A stretch of 64,000 bases of DNA from Fratercula arctica (Eukaryota > Chordata > Aves > Charadriiformes > Alcidae), in assembly GCA_947846985.1 (NCBI GenBank), contig CANTUZ010000002.1, forward strand, positions 11,949,587-12,013,586, written 5' to 3'. Below the pieces are notes generated by a model that worked only from the letters and a program-made list of their open reading frames with translations, was not told the origin of the DNA and made no database searches. Positions 1 through 12,272 of this stretch are shown piece by piece (the first letter of the stretch is position 1; every line of letters starts with the position of its first letter). Made by a program: the position numbers and the translations under genes.

Positions 1-3000
1 TTAGTTCACTAATTTTAGCAGAGCGATTCTTCTCTTTCAACGTTAGGTTTTATTGGAACGTTTTGGAAAGGCGATGAAGTGAAACAAAATGGAGTTGAGA
101 GAAAATGATTAGCAGAATCCCAAAGTAGCTAGAAATAATATACGGTGAAAAATAAATTAAAAGGATGTAAGATACGTTTATTGCTCAACAAATCTTTGAC
201 AGGATCTGAGAGACAAGAGAGCTTTATCTTTCTTAGCACACTATCATCATTTTCTGTTAAGTCTCACACAACATTTATGCATTCAGTAAGAGGATCTTGC
301 ACTACAGATACCTGTTTACAATTGCAGATGCTTCTCAAGTCAAAATCCAAGTAACAGCCAAGTCTGCATTGGCTCTTCATGCCTTATTACTATTTTCTTG
401 GTGTCGTTGCCAGTAAAAGAAAACTTCCGAAGAGGAGATAGTCTGTGCCTTGCATAACATTGCAGCGTGTGCATTCACATGCACAAATTAAAGGGGAAAT
501 TTTACCTCAAAATGGTGGGGGTTTTGTTTCTCCAGTTTTCCTTCTGGTCGGTTGTTAATTTTGTGACCAGTATCTTCTGAGCTGTCACTGACTTCAGGGA
601 CAAGCGTAAACCCACTGTTCATGCATAATCCCCTCTCCCCAACCCATTGCTTAAGATTCAGGTTCAAAATTGTACAAAATCAAAACAAAAGAATTGCTAT
701 TTCATAATATGTAATCACAGGCCACTGATTGTTCATTGATGAAAATTGATGATGTTCACTGTAGAAATTTCATTGTTACCAATAGATTAATATTAATGTA
801 ACGATGGAGACCTTCATCGTGCAAGCACTTGCTTCCCTCAGGCATAAAAACGTGTAGGCCTTGGGACATACTGAGGAATCAGGTTTATTTTCATAAAACA
901 TTTTTAGAAACTAAAACTTTATGTACAATTCCAATATTCAAAGAAGAACACAATTACAATTTGTTTTGACTGTATAATTTTACATAATGTTACATTTTTG
1001 ATCTTGGTACTGGTGTTTGTGAGGTTACGTATTCACGCCTTTTGAATATCAACAGTATGACTATTGTTATTTTTGCACTTGCTAAATTTTATATTGGTGA
1101 TTGTTCCCATTGAAGTTAAGACACTTTTCCTACATGTATATTAGTTTTGAAGGAATTTACAGTATCTATGAACAGAGGAAACAGGGATAACATTTTTCTG
1201 TTAGTGACTTTTAACATTTTCTGTATATCTTAAATCCTGTGTCTTGTAGAAAGCCTTAATTATAAATAAAGGAAACTGATAAAAGAAGAAATACAAAGAT
1301 TTTTACTGGAAAAGCTAATACTATTATGAGAAGGAAGGTTTATTTTTCATTAGGAAAGCTAGCAAACAGATACGTCAGGGAACTGAGGATTTTAACATAG
1401 TTTCAAAATTATGGAAATCATGTATGTGAAAGCAAGTTTCATAATCACATGATTTGATTTTATTTTTTTTTAATCACAGAACATACATTTAAAACCTGTG
1501 AATTTTGAAAATTACCTTGACTCATACTGTTTGTTAGCATTTACCTGCAAAATCTGGGCAGTCCTTTTTTGCTCTGTGCAACAAAGAGTTTAGAAAGAGT
1601 AATGTTCTCACCTTGTGCTTCTATTCTTTCTTTGTTATGCAGTTCAGAAATCTGCTGTATTAAAAGAATTGTTACTAGTTGTTTTCATAGGAACCAGACT
1701 GGCACCATTTCTAAGTCTCCTATAGTTGAGTTTTAAGGACGTTCCTAAGAACTGACTGCACAAAGCTTTTCTCAGGAAGCTGGGTGTTTCAGTGTCAGTC
1801 ATCATGTGCAAACTGACATTTGAAGATAGTACGACACACTGGCTAATTTGGCATTGACACTAACAGTTGCTCAATAAAAAAGGAGAATTTAATTTTTTTT
1901 TAACCAATGAAAATAACTTTCTGAAAACTTTTCTTTGTGAAATGTGGGGAAGAGTGAGAAGGGATGTGTGCACTTTGCTCATTGGTAACTCATGGTGCCT
2001 GACCCCTTATCGGTCTGACCAGAATGTAACGTCCCGTTATTTGAAAGCTGCCATATTGAAATCTTGTTTGTTTGTTTGTTTGCTTGTTAAAAAAAATGTT
2101 TAGTTTCACTGGCATATCTTTTTGAAGCAGAGTGCTGATGCACACCTGGAAGCATTTTAGACTGACAGTGTTGGAAAGCAAGAAACATGGACACTCTCAA
2201 GCCGTAATTGCATCTTTCAGTTTTGTAGCTTTGTCTTCTTTTTCTTCTTCTTCTTAACACTGACCTGAAGTAAATAGACTTACAGGAAATATTTGTTGTA
2301 AGAAAGAGATTCTTCCTTTTCCTGTGCACTTTCCACTGCGCTGGCTCCCAGAAGGCTTCTTTATAAAACCTCCTAATTGGAAGCATACTCCGAACTTCTC
2401 TCTGACTCCAGACATGAGATCTCCTCTTGTTATTCAACTTGTACCTTTCAGGAAATATGGATTATCAGTCAAGTATCTCCAGGTGCCAGTTTTATTAGGT
2501 TTTCTAATCCATGCTGACATTCTTTTTCTCAATAGTTTTAAAAAGTTTTATAAAAACAACCCATTTACAAGTCATCCAAGTATACGCCTAACTTGTAGCA
2601 CTAATTTCTGAAGACATGTAGCTTTCAATAAAATGGAATGATTTTTGTCCCTTATAGCAGTACAAGAAATATTGATAAATATCAGCTAAAGCTAATTGAG
2701 GGTGCAGATGCTTTGAGTACAGGTGCACCAAGGAGCCTAGAAGCAGAACGTGGTTTGCTCTGCCAAGTTAGTGGATAAGCACTTACAGTGTTTCCTGGGC
2801 CAGTGGGAAGGAATGGTGTCCAAATTTCCGCTTGGCTCTTCTTACATGAGAACTGCATTTCTTGATCAAACTAGCATGTCATGTAATCCAGAGTCTTGTC
2901 TCCAGCCATTGCCAATCTCAAATGTCTCCTAAACAGGTGCCAAAAATCAGCCAATTTTATGATGTAGAAAGCTATAGAATACTTTTTTTCCCATACTAGT

Positions 3001-3120
3001 TCCTAAACAATAATCATTTAAATCATGATTTCTGCTTTTACACATGCAGAATTTTTATTTATTCCATTTTGGAATGTTTTAAATTCTGTTTACTGTAATA
3101 ACTGAACATTTTAGCTACTA
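1..3120. other. non-coding AT-rich DNA upstream of ZMYND11 coding exons
   Basis: I see no gene. Opposed frames at 2087-2437 (-) and 2324-2611 (+) overlap and have no recognisable protein features. A short (TTTG)n run lies near 2064-2086. This is probably ZMYND11 intron 1 or 5' flank. Confidence 0.6.
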
Positions 3121-3480
3121 ATGTTAAAACGTACTCCTTGTTAGGTCAAGCCGGTTGTGTCCTCTCCGAATGCCTTGCAGCCTCCCACTGCAGCGCCCTT
3201 TCTCTTCTAGCATTTACCAAGAGCTCCTTCCTCGGTTGCAGAAAAGAGCTGTGCATACCTGCCTGTCCGCGCGGTATTTGGTGGAGATAAGAGACCTTGA
3301 GGGGCGAGTTAATGAGAGGCCATAGCGGTTGTCTGTTGAGAGCAAATAAGAGCTGGGAAATGCATGTATGAAAGGAAGAAAGGGAGAGTTTGGCATGAAA
3401 TACGCATTAAGTGAAAGTCAAGGTACGTATGTCACAGTATACGTGCGAGAGGACCGGTGTCTTTGCTGACGTAATTTGGT
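3121..3480. promoter_or_regulatory. CpG-dense patch, possible enhancer or weak promoter
   Basis: I count 16 CG dinucleotides in 360 bases, including TCCGCGCGG at about 3266-3274. Comparable stretches elsewhere in the window have only a few per 600 bases. GC content is moderate, so observed CpG is near expectation instead of strongly depleted, which suggests protection from germline methylation. A TGACGTAA element (CRE/ATF-like) sits at about 3468-3475, and a TATATAAT string lies downstream at about 3559. Function is inferred from composition only; no transcription start is proven. Confidence 0.35.
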
Positions 3481-3720
3481 GCAGCACTGTTGGGTTTAGA
3501 GGAGCAATATTAGTTTACACCTGCAGAAGATTTTCTTCTGAATATCTGGGAATGAGAGTATATAATGAAGTGTTTTTGTATGAGTGACAGGGAGCGTGAG
3601 CGTGTGAGAGTGAGAGCGCATGCACATATTTTCAGGCCTGATTGATTATATGAAAAAAACCCTGGAGTTGAAGGAACATTATTTTAAATTAACATTCATT
3701 ATCTTCACGCGTGAGATAAC

Positions 3721-5640
3721 AGTTCACTTTGGACCAGATCCTAGCACCATTATGTTTCATGAGCAGAGACTGCTTTTTCCTTGAATGAGGTTGTTCAGTA
3801 TGAGAATGGCAAAATGTAGTCAGATCTTTGACAATAAAAATATATGGTTTAGTCGCCATACGTTAGAATAATACTCTATTATTTCTGTCAGGAAAACATG
3901 GATTATTTTTCTTAAAATAAATGGTTATATTTTCTTTGAAATGTAAAATAAAAAGTAAGAGAAACCTTTTTTTTGGATCTCTAATCTTATGCTTGGAGAA
4001 GCTTGCAGCCATTTTAACTCATGCTGCATTCATTGATCCAGCAGTTAGATTACTTAATCACACCACAGCTAGGTCATCTACCTATCGAACACTGTTAAAG
4101 AGTTCACTAATATCCTTTGGGTTATTGGCTTCTAAATATCACTTTTGGAAAAAAAAAAAAAAAAGAAAAAAGCAAACAAGCTATAAACATCCCAGTTTCC
4201 CAGTTAACTTATAAACAGTATAAAGGAAAACACAATGTGAATTCTTGGTCTTATCATTCAACTCTTTTTTTCTGTACATAATATAACTAGAAAAAAATGC
4301 ACATCACAGCAAACAAAGGAAAAAAAAAATCTGATTTTGATCATCTTTGGCAGTTCTTTTGCTTTTAAATACAGAGTTTTGCAACATTAAGTCATCTAAT
4401 TAGGCAGCAGCTTGCTATTAAGTATTTTCATAACAGACGTAGTTTGTGAGCATGAAAATTAAAGCCACATTTTAAAATTACAACCCCAAATAACTTTCTG
4501 AAATAAAAAATACTCTAAAAAAAAGGGCTTATTCTTTAATTTTAAGTAATCATGTAAAAAAAGTGGGAGAAGTCTGTATTTTAGGTATTCAGCAGCAGCA
4601 GGAAACTAATTTCCTAGGCTGTAAGTGCTGCAATAGTAGAATCCCAGTGATCAAGATATATAAAAAGGGAAATAAATGTGGCAACAGCTAATATGTGGCA
4701 GTGAAAAGTGGAGGAAAAGACTGTCGTGATGCTCTTAAGTGTCCTGTATTTTTTGAGAGGGAGCTACTCACAATGAAATAAACCTCTTCTTGGTATGCGA
4801 TAGGCAAGTATCTTGTATAAAAAGAGTTGGTAGATTCTTTGGCAGTGCTGCACTTGGCAGCAGTGGTTTTTAAAGGGTCACCCATGTGCGTTTCAGTTAT
4901 TTCCCTACAGAGATGAAAAGGAAAGTTCGTGCTCTTCTGAGGTATTGTTTTAGTCTGTCTGAATGCAGGTGGAACAAGAAAGTCATGTTTCATATGAAGA
5001 TGGGAACTGTATTTCCCTCCTGTTAAATGAAAGCTAAGAGTCCAGAGATGCTGATTCTGTCTGTCTGCATCTGGATCCCTAGGCTTATTTCCTTGTGCTT
5101 TCCTGATATACACTGAAAGCTTCGTCAAACAAGGGTTTCTCAAGCATTATTCAATGGTTTCACTCTCAGACTATTTTAATAACTCCTCTGCTTTATTATA
5201 TTAGTCTATGACAATTTTCGTACAACTTCTTGTTATACTTTGATCTGGGCACTCTGGGATGCAATTCCTTTCTTTAAGTAACACACCATGATGTATACAG
5301 ATGAGGAGTCTGAGCGTAGAGGAGGAATTTGACTAGAGGTTTTATGAATGCCATCCCATTGCTGAGTAAGACCTCTGTGCAGCAAGGCAGCTTAAATAGG
5401 GGTCTGATGCTTTTCCTCCCTTTCTTTTGGAAGAGCATTGAATATGCTGCAAGCTCAGACGAATGTGCTGTGTCCACACTGTGTATTTCTTTACCAGTAA
5501 ATAGAGACTTCAGTCGTGGAAGGCAAGTCAGCAAGGTTAAATAAAAAAAAAATAATAAGGTGCTGAAACCCAGCTGCATGGGAAAGAAAAATAAGAATTG
5601 AGTGATATTAAAAGCAACAAGTCAATGTTAATGCAACACA
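3721..5640. other. non-coding stretch with A-rich tracts
   Basis: No gene is recognised. The phrase GGACCAGATCC at about 3732 recalls the ancient repeat family listed at 9561. An A-rich run lies at 4149-4171. The longest minus-strand frame (4688-5143, 151 codons) encodes nothing recognisable. Confidence 0.5.
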
Positions 5641-5658
5641 CTTGCAGGTTTTTTTCAG

Positions 5659-5742
5659 GAGCTGAAGATGCTTTTTGAAAACGGTTTTGGGTGGCTGAAA
5701 GACCGTTTAGGAGTCATCAAGGGACGGGGTGTCCAGCTGCAG
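5659..5742 (+). other. exon-like segment, possible alternative 5' exon
   Basis: A near-ideal acceptor (GGTTTTTTTCAG, ending at 5658) and a GTGAGG donor at 5743 flank exactly 84 bases. One frame is open throughout (28 codons) and begins ELKMLFENGFGWLKDRLGV. I do not recognise the peptide and it is not part of ZMYND11 as I know it. It could be an untranslated or lineage-specific upstream exon of ZMYND11, an lncRNA exon, or chance. Its ATG at 5668 would be out of frame with the ZMYND11 start if spliced directly to 37793. Confidence 0.2.
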
Positions 5743-8700
5743 GTGAGGGAGGCTGCAGCCCCCCTGCACGGGAGAGTTGACAAGTGTCTGTTGAGTTCAG
5801 TCCATTCTGATGGGTGTGGTGGCCAGATGACTATCAAACAAATAAATAAAGTATAATATTACAATGGACATCAAACATTCTCATGTCTGTGTTACTAACT
5901 CAAGAAACAAAAGAGCTCTTGACAGTTTGAAATTACGGCCCTGTTTTTGAGCGTTTCTTCCCAGTTCCACTGAATTAATGAAATTAACTGAACTGCCAAA
6001 CTCAGTGGAGAGCTGCTGGTTAGCCATCGTCGCAGGAACCCCACATCTCGGGCAGAATGTGCTGCTTTACAATCGCTTTGTCTTGAATTTAAATGACGAC
6101 CTTCACTTCCTGCGTCTCAGGCTCCAGCAAGCTGCAGTGGGAGGCAGCCCTGAGAAGGTGTTTGCTAAGGAGGCTCTAGCACCCTTGACAGGTCTGCAAG
6201 GTAATTAAAAAGTGATAGATGATGGTGTACTGTGTTTGGAAATTTCATTTAAAGTATATATTTATGTAGTTATGATTTTGACTCATCCAAGCCATTGTAT
6301 GGTCGTTGACACTTTCCAGAAGAGTAAGGATGCTTGCCCTCTTGTCCTGGCCACGATCCACTTTGGGTCATTGCATTCTGACTGCCTACATTTCTGTAAA
6401 GTTTTATCTGGATTGTGTTACTGTGGTTCATTTACATAGTAATGTATATGTACTTGTCAGTTTACAAAGTAACAGCATGGGATAAAAAAGTTACAAAAAT
6501 CACTGCTCCAAATTACATTTTGTATTTGTGCATGAATAAATATAGTATGGCACATGATACAGAAAAAATACAAAGTGGCATGTTCAGTAATAGCATTCAT
6601 AGCAGAGATCGGTTTCCAGAGTTTATGAAATGGAAGAGAAAGTGCAGTCCATGAAGTGCAAGTGTAAAAGAAGATGGCAAAGGGGTGATGGAGACAAAGG
6701 GGAGAGGTGAGAAAACTAGATAGCTACAGGAGGGATGAGAAAAGAAACACAGGGCGAGGTGTAGTTCAAGAGTGCTTTGTAGAAGACGCTCCTGCCAAAA
6801 CTGGTACAGCAGGGGTTAAGTTGGCGAGTAGAATGCACTGTTAAACATATGATATATTGTGCAGCAGGAATGGTTATAATTCACTGATAGGAGAAATAAT
6901 ACCTGTTTGTATTTTAGTTAAAACTATATATATGTATTTACAAGGTTATTTGGCATGGATTTTACATGTGTATCAACAAGGGAGGGGGAGTCAATTTATG
7001 TGGTGGCGTGTATACGTGTCAGTAGGACTTAGGCAATCACAGATCTGCACGTGGCAATCATTTGCTGGCACAGAAACATTCCTCTTCTGTATACAAAGGC
7101 ACATTTTATCATTTACCACTCAGTCTCTCAGGATCCTGCTTAAATTACAGTAGGAAGAACGTGCTGTGTGTTACTGTAGGTAAAAAAAGAACCCAAGCCA
7201 CATCCTGTTATGGCGAGTTTTCTGTAGAAATATGAACTTTAAAGCTGCAAGCTTACTCTTAAAACTGATTGATACTAATTACCAATATTACCCTGGAATG
7301 GATTTCCAGAGGAGTTCAAAATAATCCAGTATTAGACCATATTGCATAACCATAGCAGTCTAATATTTACAAGAACTGTCCCAGTGTTCTTCCAAAAATA
7401 CTTAAGTCTGCTTAGAGACACTTCATCCACAGCCCAGCTGTACCCCATTCCACACAGATATGGAAACACATACACGGAAAAAAGTTTTAAACAGTTTTTG
7501 TTTTGAAAATGCTTTCAAGAAAACTGTTTTTGAATAGTACTTGTGAGTGAAATCATACTCATCTCAAATAGATTGTTCACAAAAAGAGAGTTTGAGGTTT
7601 TTTGTTTTATTTTTCTAGAAATGGAAAAAATGGTTTTGAAATTATCTTGGAATTTGCATATTAACATTGACGTTCCTTATTGTTAGTAGTTGTTTTCACA
7701 TGACTTCATTTGCTAATAGAAGCAGTACATAATGTACTATGTACTTACGCAAAAGAGAGATTTAGGACAATGCATGTGTTTTTGAAAGTTGCAGTTCTTC
7801 CTATATTTATTTTTGTCTGTTTAATATTTTTTGGGATATCTATGTTGGCATTGTTTTTGGAAAGAACTTCAACAAAAATATTTTTCACTTTGGATCATAG
7901 ATACACAGTAGTGCCAAACCTTCAAGCTCTTGCCTAGCAGAACTACACTGATCACTTATTCTGACCTCCTTTAGCTCCTGGGTAACCCAGCTTAAATAAT
8001 TTTACCTGTTTCTCCTGGGTCAAGCCCACTGAAAACGCCATTACAAGCTCTTGTGAGAGCAGCTGGCCTGTCCTGTGTGAGTGAAAGGGTTGAAAACCCA
8101 TCTTTCAGCACTGAGGCAGACAGGGATCTTACCCATTTAGCAGTGGCTGTCTAGTTGGCTCTTTTTTTGTCTTTTTTTTTTTTTTCTAGTTGTCTTTTTT
8201 TGTGGTCTTTTTTTATGGTAAGAGGCAGGAATACTTCAGTGAGGAAAGCCATCCAGCACCCACATGCTGCGTATTCTGGGAATGAGATCCATGTGGCTTC
8301 TTATCTTTTTTTTTTTCCCCTTCTGTATCATTTATTAAAGCTGTTATGGAGTATCTGCTTAAGGCTAAAAGAGTTTGAACTCTCACTTAGCTTCATTAAG
8401 GTCTTGGGCTTGGTGTTTACTATTTCTGCTTTCATCAAGGCCGCTTCCTCCGAGGCTTTTGCAGGAGATACATATGTTCTTATGAATGACCTTCCTCATT
8501 TTCTGCCTCAAATCATGGTAGAATTATACTTTTTAATCAGCAGGCTTTATTTAATCTCCAAATTTTATTTCTGGTGTTCTTCCTCTAAAGCAGAATTTGT
8601 TTTTTGTACTTTTATGCCGGGGGTTGTCTACTTCTCTATTCACACATTGAACGCTTCAGGCTATTCATGTGTGTTTTCTGAAGGGTTTAGCAGTTCAGCC

Positions 8701-9560
8701 ATTTCCACGCAGACTGTCGAAGTCAATTGGAGACTGTGTCAAAATTTGCTATCAGACTGCTAAGATGAATCTGCCGCTGTTACTACAGAGTACTTCTCCA
8801 AAGCACACAACGTTGTCAAGAAATAGTTGAGATACTGGAGATGATGCTGTCTGGAGCTTCAGCCCTGCCTTCACCACGTGCTGTAACATTACTCAAACCT
8901 ATCTATTGGTAAAGAAGTGCTAGAGTGGTTTGTGCAAAAGGCTGCAGGACCTCAGGTACTTAGTGCCAGGTGTAACTCTTTAAGTCACTGTGACAAACTG
9001 TGCACTGTCACTCAAAAAGAGAAAAAGGGGTGATTTACCAATAGGCAGGTTTTTTATTTTATGTGTATAGTTCACATTCATCTGTTCTTTTGGTTACTTT
9101 GCTGTTCCTCAGAATTTTTTGATGTTCTCTCAGTTTTATTTTTATGGTTGGGAGGAAACTGAAAGTGGCACAGTCAGTCTGCACCTTATATACTTACTCG
9201 TTGCAAAGATGTAAGACTGATCCTAAGTGCAAGGACATATATGTAGCTCATTAGTTTGACTATACATGAAAAATTCATGTCTCAGAGAGTTCTGGTTACT
9301 GGTAAGGGACCTCTCTTTTCATTTTAACTAATTTAAACTTTGAACAATGAATGTGCTTAGACTAGTGATGTGCTTATTAGGTTAAAAAAAGAACAAGCTT
9401 TTAATAGGAAAAAATTATCACAGGGCAGACAGCACAGGATTTCATTAGCATTTATGGGTTGCTAAACTGCAATTTAAAAGTCATGTTTCTGTCTAGAAAA
9501 GTTTTCCACAATAGTCATACAAATAACATCAAACAATGTCTTTTTAGTTTGTTTACTTGG
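5743..9560. other. non-coding stretch with a long T-rich chance frame
   Basis: No gene is recognised. A 202-codon stop-free frame at 8155-8763 (+) begins at TTG inside a T-rich tract and encodes a Phe/Leu-rich peptide without a clear domain. The pyrimidine bias of the strand lowers stop-codon frequency, so I do not call it a gene. Confidence 0.5.
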
Positions 9561-9730
9561 GGTCAGATTTTCAATAAATAAAGTGATTACAGCTGCAGGG
9601 ACTGTCTGTGAAGGCTACACTACTTACCTGCCATTGATTTTAGTGGGACTTTGAATAAATGTTTTAGTTCTGAAAATCCTACCACATATAGACCTCACCT
9701 CTGTCTTCGGACATCTTTGAAAATCCGGCC
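9561..9730. repeat. ancient interspersed repeat relic with imperfect terminal inverted repeats
   Basis: The left end GGTCAGATTTTCAA (9561-9574) is nearly the reverse complement of the right end TTGAAAATCCGGCC (about 9717-9730), matching at 12 of 14 positions. Between them lies CCATTGATTTTAGTGGGACT (9631-9650), itself semi-palindromic, and an internal TCTGAAAATCC. Phrases of this kind recur widely in turtle, crocodile and bird DNA as I recall. The about 170 bp size and inverted ends suggest a MITE-like DNA element. The family name is not assigned. Confidence 0.5.
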
Positions 9731-9959
9731 CTTAGGACAATTAACAGGATTGTTTCAGTGGTTTTCCCTTACCAGTTCACCATTTTACTCTGCTCAGGAA
9801 GGTCCGTCAATTATGAAAAGCATTTTGTAGTAATTTCTGAACTTAGAGTTCATACCTGTCAGGAGGATAAACTGACAGCAGACACCTGGCCCTGGCTTTC
9901 CACGTGGTATTGTAGTTCTTTGCTCTAATAATGTAAATAGTTCTTAGGATAATTCTTTT

Positions 9960-10110
9960 CATCCATAGATGTTTAAGTGCTGCACAAAGGGGATTAGTGT
10001 AATTAGTTCTGCATTTGGAAATGGTAATACAGAGGTACGCGGTGACTTGTCTGAAGTTACCCAGCACAGGAGGAGGCTGTACCAAGTCAGGAGCTCCGGT
10101 GCTCAGTCTA
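9960..10110 (-). repeat. MIR/CORE-SINE-like relic, antisense
   Basis: The segment TACAGAGGTACGCGGTGACT followed by TGTCTGAAGTTACCCAGCAC resembles the reverse complement of the MIR core (GAGGTTAAGTGACTTGCCCA, then AGGTCACACAGC). Divergence is high, as expected for a relic older than birds. Overlapping short frames here are artefacts of the repeat. Confidence 0.5.
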
Positions 10111-10589
10111 CTTTCTTCAGCAAATGTAGTTTCAGAGGGCTTGATCTATCCATACAGAATATCCAGACAAGAATCTTCTACATGTAATGATTTGGTACTT
10201 AAGCAGCATGAGTCATGTTCTGGGATGCTGGCAGTGGTTTTTTGTGATATTTCCGTTTCACATTCAGCTCTGGGGGCTCAGCGGGGGCTTTTGGTTTGGT
10301 TGCTGTGTGAAGTTCATCAGGGGTGACAAGCGAAAGCAGCTTAATGTCCTCATGTTATTTTTGTCTATAGTAGAAATTTGTGATGGGAACTATTTCTGTT
10401 TTGCATAAAGTCACCAAAATAATGCATTGAGCTAACTGGAGATGCCCAGGACTATTCACAGCAGAATAGCCTGGATAATGTTAGTTGTTGGATGTAATTA
10501 TTTTGATTTCACTGGGGGCAGAGGCTAAAACCCACTTGTCAGACTTCTGAAATTGCACACCCTGGTAATTGTGATGCTGAAGTTGGGTA

Positions 10590-10700
10590 CCTTCGCTGGG
10601 CCCTCCAAACACAGCTTTTCCTGTATTCGTTCCCCAACTGTAAAATGAAAAAACTGAAAAATAAATCTTACAAAGCGCTGTGAGCATAAAAACGTTCAAG
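10590..10700 (+). repeat. MIR-like relic, sense
   Basis: CCCCAACTGTAAAATGAAA at about 10632, followed by CTTACAAAGCGCTGTGAGC at about 10667-10685, matches the MIR phrase for CTCATCTGTAAAATGGGGAT and the downstream GTAAAGCGCTTAGAAC. It is diverged and lies in opposite orientation to the relic at 9960. Confidence 0.4.
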
Positions 10701-12184
10701 GCTGCAAGATCGCTTGTGGAAAAAACACTAGTAACATTATCCAGATACTCATCACTGAGTACTTGCCTCTCTCCTCTCCTTGCTCTCTCAAAATTGACTG
10801 TAGAGGAGGGACACTGGACCATGTTGCATGTGTGCGCTGTAGGTACTATGGGAGCTCTTGGCCTGGCTTCTTTGCTTTACTCTGTCAGAGTGGATTACAG
10901 TAAACTTTTCAGGCAGGAGAAAAGACGTGGTCTGTCTCCCTTTAATTCCTGTAACTTGCTCAGTCGAGGTTTGTTTCTGATCCCAAAGGCTAGAGACCAT
11001 TCCCTTCAAGGATTCCATTAGCCAACACCTACCTTGAGAGCTCCCAAGCTTAGGACACATTTCTCCTCAGGATTCCTTCCCTTGGGCACAACAAAAATGT
11101 TCCCCAGGGAAGACCCAGGATACTTCATGTTGTCTTCAAAGTGAAAGATTCTCAACATTCCTCATAGCATACTCAGTCCTTCTAGTCAGAGCTTGACTTA
11201 GAGAAATGAACGATATTTGGGGGCCTTACAGATATGTTGGATGGGAAGGCAACTGGTCGAAACATCAAGGTCTGTTTGCCGAGTCAGTAAAAATATCTAA
11301 TCTTTATTACTCTTATTTACAATCTGCTTATATTAGTAAGATAGAATTTAAATTAGTTGTGAATTAGATGTTGACATTTCTCTAGTGTTCCAACAGAGAG
11401 GCTGAAACTATGCTGTTACCTGTGTTACCTGCTCCATCTTCAGCCCTAGACTATCCATGTATTTGAGTAGCTTCATGTCATACTCAAGGAATTCAGTAAG
11501 TGTGTCTGATCAGTCCTTATGGTTCTTATGAGCTCTATAAATGTGTCTAGAAGGAGGTGACTATGGAAGAGAGTAAAAAGCTAGTTAAGCCACAAACCAA
11601 TATTGGCGTGAGGTTGACTACACAGCCAGGCTGAGTAAATGCCGATTGGAAGCTAGGCTGTAGTTTCTGATTGTTAGCATATCAGATGGAAGAACCTGTC
11701 GTGATGTCTATATTAGACACATGTCATGTCATGGCTGCTTTTCAGTGTGTATTGTATGGGGCACGTATGGCCAAACTTACCCTATGGATTATGCACTAAA
11801 ATTCCTATATGAATAAGAGCCAACCCCCCCATACTGTATGCTTTGGAGAGCTGAGGTCTTCTGAGATACAGGGTGGGACTTGTCTCAGCGTTGAGGGCTA
11901 GACTGATGTTTGCTTCAGCAACCCTTGTGTCTTCCAAATCCAATAATTTGAATTTATTCAGCCACTGCTGCATCAGCATGGCCCTGCTGCCAGATCCATG
12001 GCTGTCAGCCTCACGGGAACCACACCTGAAATATTTTGAGCGAGGAGTAGTTCAGGAGCTGTGCACTGGCCACCACTGGCTTCATCAGCTCTGTGTGGAG
12101 CAGGTGAGAATAACGCATCAGGTTTCTGAAATGATTTAGCAGTCAGTGCTGTCTCACTTTTGTGCTTGTAACAGATTTTGAATG
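10701..12184. other. non-coding stretch
   Basis: I see no gene or recognisable repeat. Frames of 66-113 codons on both strands between 10680 and 12233 lack family features and overlap one another. Confidence 0.5.
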
Positions 12185-12272
12185 TACTTCTCTGTGGCAT
12201 GATTTCCTCCCTGTAAAATAGCAGTATCAGCACTTTGCTACATTATGAGGCTTTTGGAGTATAAATTAGAGG
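12185..12272 (+). repeat. MIR-like relic, sense
   Basis: The order TTCTCTGTGGC, ATTTCCTCCCTGTAAAATAG, CAGTATCAGCACTTTGCTAC and TATGAGGCTTTTGGAGTATA follows the MIR right half (CTCTGTGCCTCAGTTTCCTC, ATCTGTAAAATGG, then ACCTCATAGGGTTGTTGTGA). Confidence 0.5.

Noticed and set aside
4688..5143. 151-codon minus-strand frame
   Set aside because: No recognisable domain, no splice or promoter context, composition like surrounding DNA; treated as chance.
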